From Pseudomonadota bacterium (lineage in GTDB: Bacteria; Myxococcota; Myxococcia; Myxococcales; Myxococcaceae): a stretch of 8,364 nt of DNA. Below the pieces are notes generated by a model. It worked only from the letters and a program-made list of their open reading frames with translations, searched no databases and was not told the origin of the DNA. Every line of letters begins with the position of its first letter. The stretch's first letter is position 1. Positions 7,754 to 8,364 of the stretch are shown here, piece by piece. The stretch is taken from assembly GCA_023424585.1 (NCBI GenBank), contig JAFADT010000028.1, forward strand, positions 1 through 8,364, given 5' to 3'. Position numbers and translations under genes: made by a program.

Positions 7754-8364
7754 ATGGTCGACAGCACGGATCTCGCCCAGGTTCTCCATGAGGCGCATGA
7801 CATCGCCCGCAGCGTCGCCCAGAAGCCCACGTCCGCCCACGTGCTGCTGGCGCTCTTCACGGTGGAGAACCGCGCCCAGCTCCTCCTGAAGGAGAAGGGC
7901 GTGGACGAGGACGCGCTGCTGCAGCTCATCACGGAGGCCCCGGCGGAGACGGGCAACATGGTGCAGGAGCTGACCGCGCGCGCCCGGGAGCTGGCCAGCA
8001 CCTTCCGTGCGGGCGAGGCGGACTGCCTGCACCTGCTCATCGCCATCATCCGCAAGCGCTGCGCGGCGAGCGACCTCCTGGGGCGGACGGGGCTGGACCT
8101 CATCTCCCTGTCCAACACGGCGCTCGCCTACTCCACCAGCGGCGGCCTGCCGCGTCGGCTCCAGCCGGGCTATGGCCAGGCGCTGGCCACGCGCGCGCCG
8201 GTGGGCCGTCCGGTGGGCGCGCCGCCGTCCCCCCTCCCCTCCTCCACGTTCGCGATGAGCCTGCCGCGTCCGGCGCCGGCTCAGCCGGTGATGGCGCCCC
8301 AGGTGACGGCTCCGCCGCCGGCCGCGCGCTCGACGCCCGCGCTGTCGCCGCGCGACCTCATCGA
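7754..8364 (+). CDS. Clp-family ATPase (ClpA/ClpB/ClpC-like), N-terminal part only
   Basis: The frame opens at ATG 7754 and stays open to the right edge (203 full codons plus 2 nt), so only the N-terminus is present. Residues about 5-125 form the double Clp N-terminal repeat: first unit about 5-58 with TSAHVLLALF (26-35), second about 70-125 with ADCLHLLIAI (89-98), matching the usual H-LLLAL core of each repeat. This domain binds adaptors or substrates in Clp/Hsp100 unfoldases. A Pro/Ala-rich linker follows (about 145-200), longer than the usual short connection to the first AAA+ module. SPRDLI at the edge may begin the next folded part. Walker motifs would lie outside the window, so an ATPase or protease-partner role is inferred from the N-domain alone. 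A stand-alone Clp-N protein is the alternative. It is transcribed away from the exporter operon and shares its upstream region. Confidence 0.8.
   Translation, partial: MVDSTDLAQVLHEAHDIARSVAQKPTSAHVLLALFTVENRAQLLLKEKGVDEDALLQLITEAPAETGNMVQELTARARELASTFRAGEADCLHLLIAIIRKRCAASDLLGRTGLDLISLSNTALAYSTSGGLPRRLQPGYGQALATRAPVGRPVGAPPSPLPSSTFAMSLPRPAPAQPVMAPQVTAPPPAARSTPALSPRDLI

Noticed and set aside
7690..8118. Minus-strand frame opposite the Clp-family N-terminus
   Set aside because: Its Ser/Arg-rich sequence has no domain, and the plus strand carries both Clp-N repeats with a good ribosome site.

Overview
The window reads as chromosomal DNA from a very GC-rich delta-group bacterium, most likely a myxobacterium (Myxococcus or Corallococcus type). 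This rests on the strong G/C bias at third codon positions, the frequent GTG starts, and the style of the proteins: a YIP1 protein heading an efflux operon, a HEAT-repeat protein, and a Clp-N protein with a long Pro/Ala-rich linker. The genus is inferred and was not tested by any search.

Positions 1-7537 hold one tightly packed operon on the minus strand. Read 5'->3' (right to left) it encodes a YIP1-family membrane protein (6839-7537), a TolC-family outer-membrane channel (5517-6842), a MacA/HlyD-type periplasmic adaptor (4267-5520), a stand-alone MacB/LolD-type ABC ATPase (3512-4270), two different MacB/FtsX-type permeases (2277-3515 and 1042-2271) and a HEAT-repeat protein that runs off the left edge (1-1032). 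The first four junctions are 4-nt stop/start overlaps (GTGA, ATGA, GTGA, GTGA). The last two are gaps of 5 and 9 nt. This points to one transcript with coupled translation.

Together the genes predict a complete MacAB-TolC-like tripartite ABC exporter. The ATPase and permeases are separate polypeptides, so the inner-membrane part is probably a permease heterodimer driven by an ATPase dimer, as in LolCDE. The adaptor carries the R-L-S tip motif known to dock on TolC-type channels. The YIP1 gene in first place recalls Bacillus YknW, a Yip1 protein that works with the YknXYZ exporter. The substrate cannot be told from sequence.

Positions 7538-7753 are a 216-bp divergent intergenic region. It holds a pair of 7-bp direct repeats one helical turn apart, a 9-bp perfect inverted repeat, a GC-rich hairpin and weak -10-like hexamers facing both ways. 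From 7754 to the right edge, on the plus strand, is the start of a Clp-family ATPase: the double Clp N-terminal repeat followed by a Pro/Ala-rich linker. Any AAA+ modules lie beyond the window.

No RNA gene, CRISPR array, insertion sequence or convincing terminator was seen.
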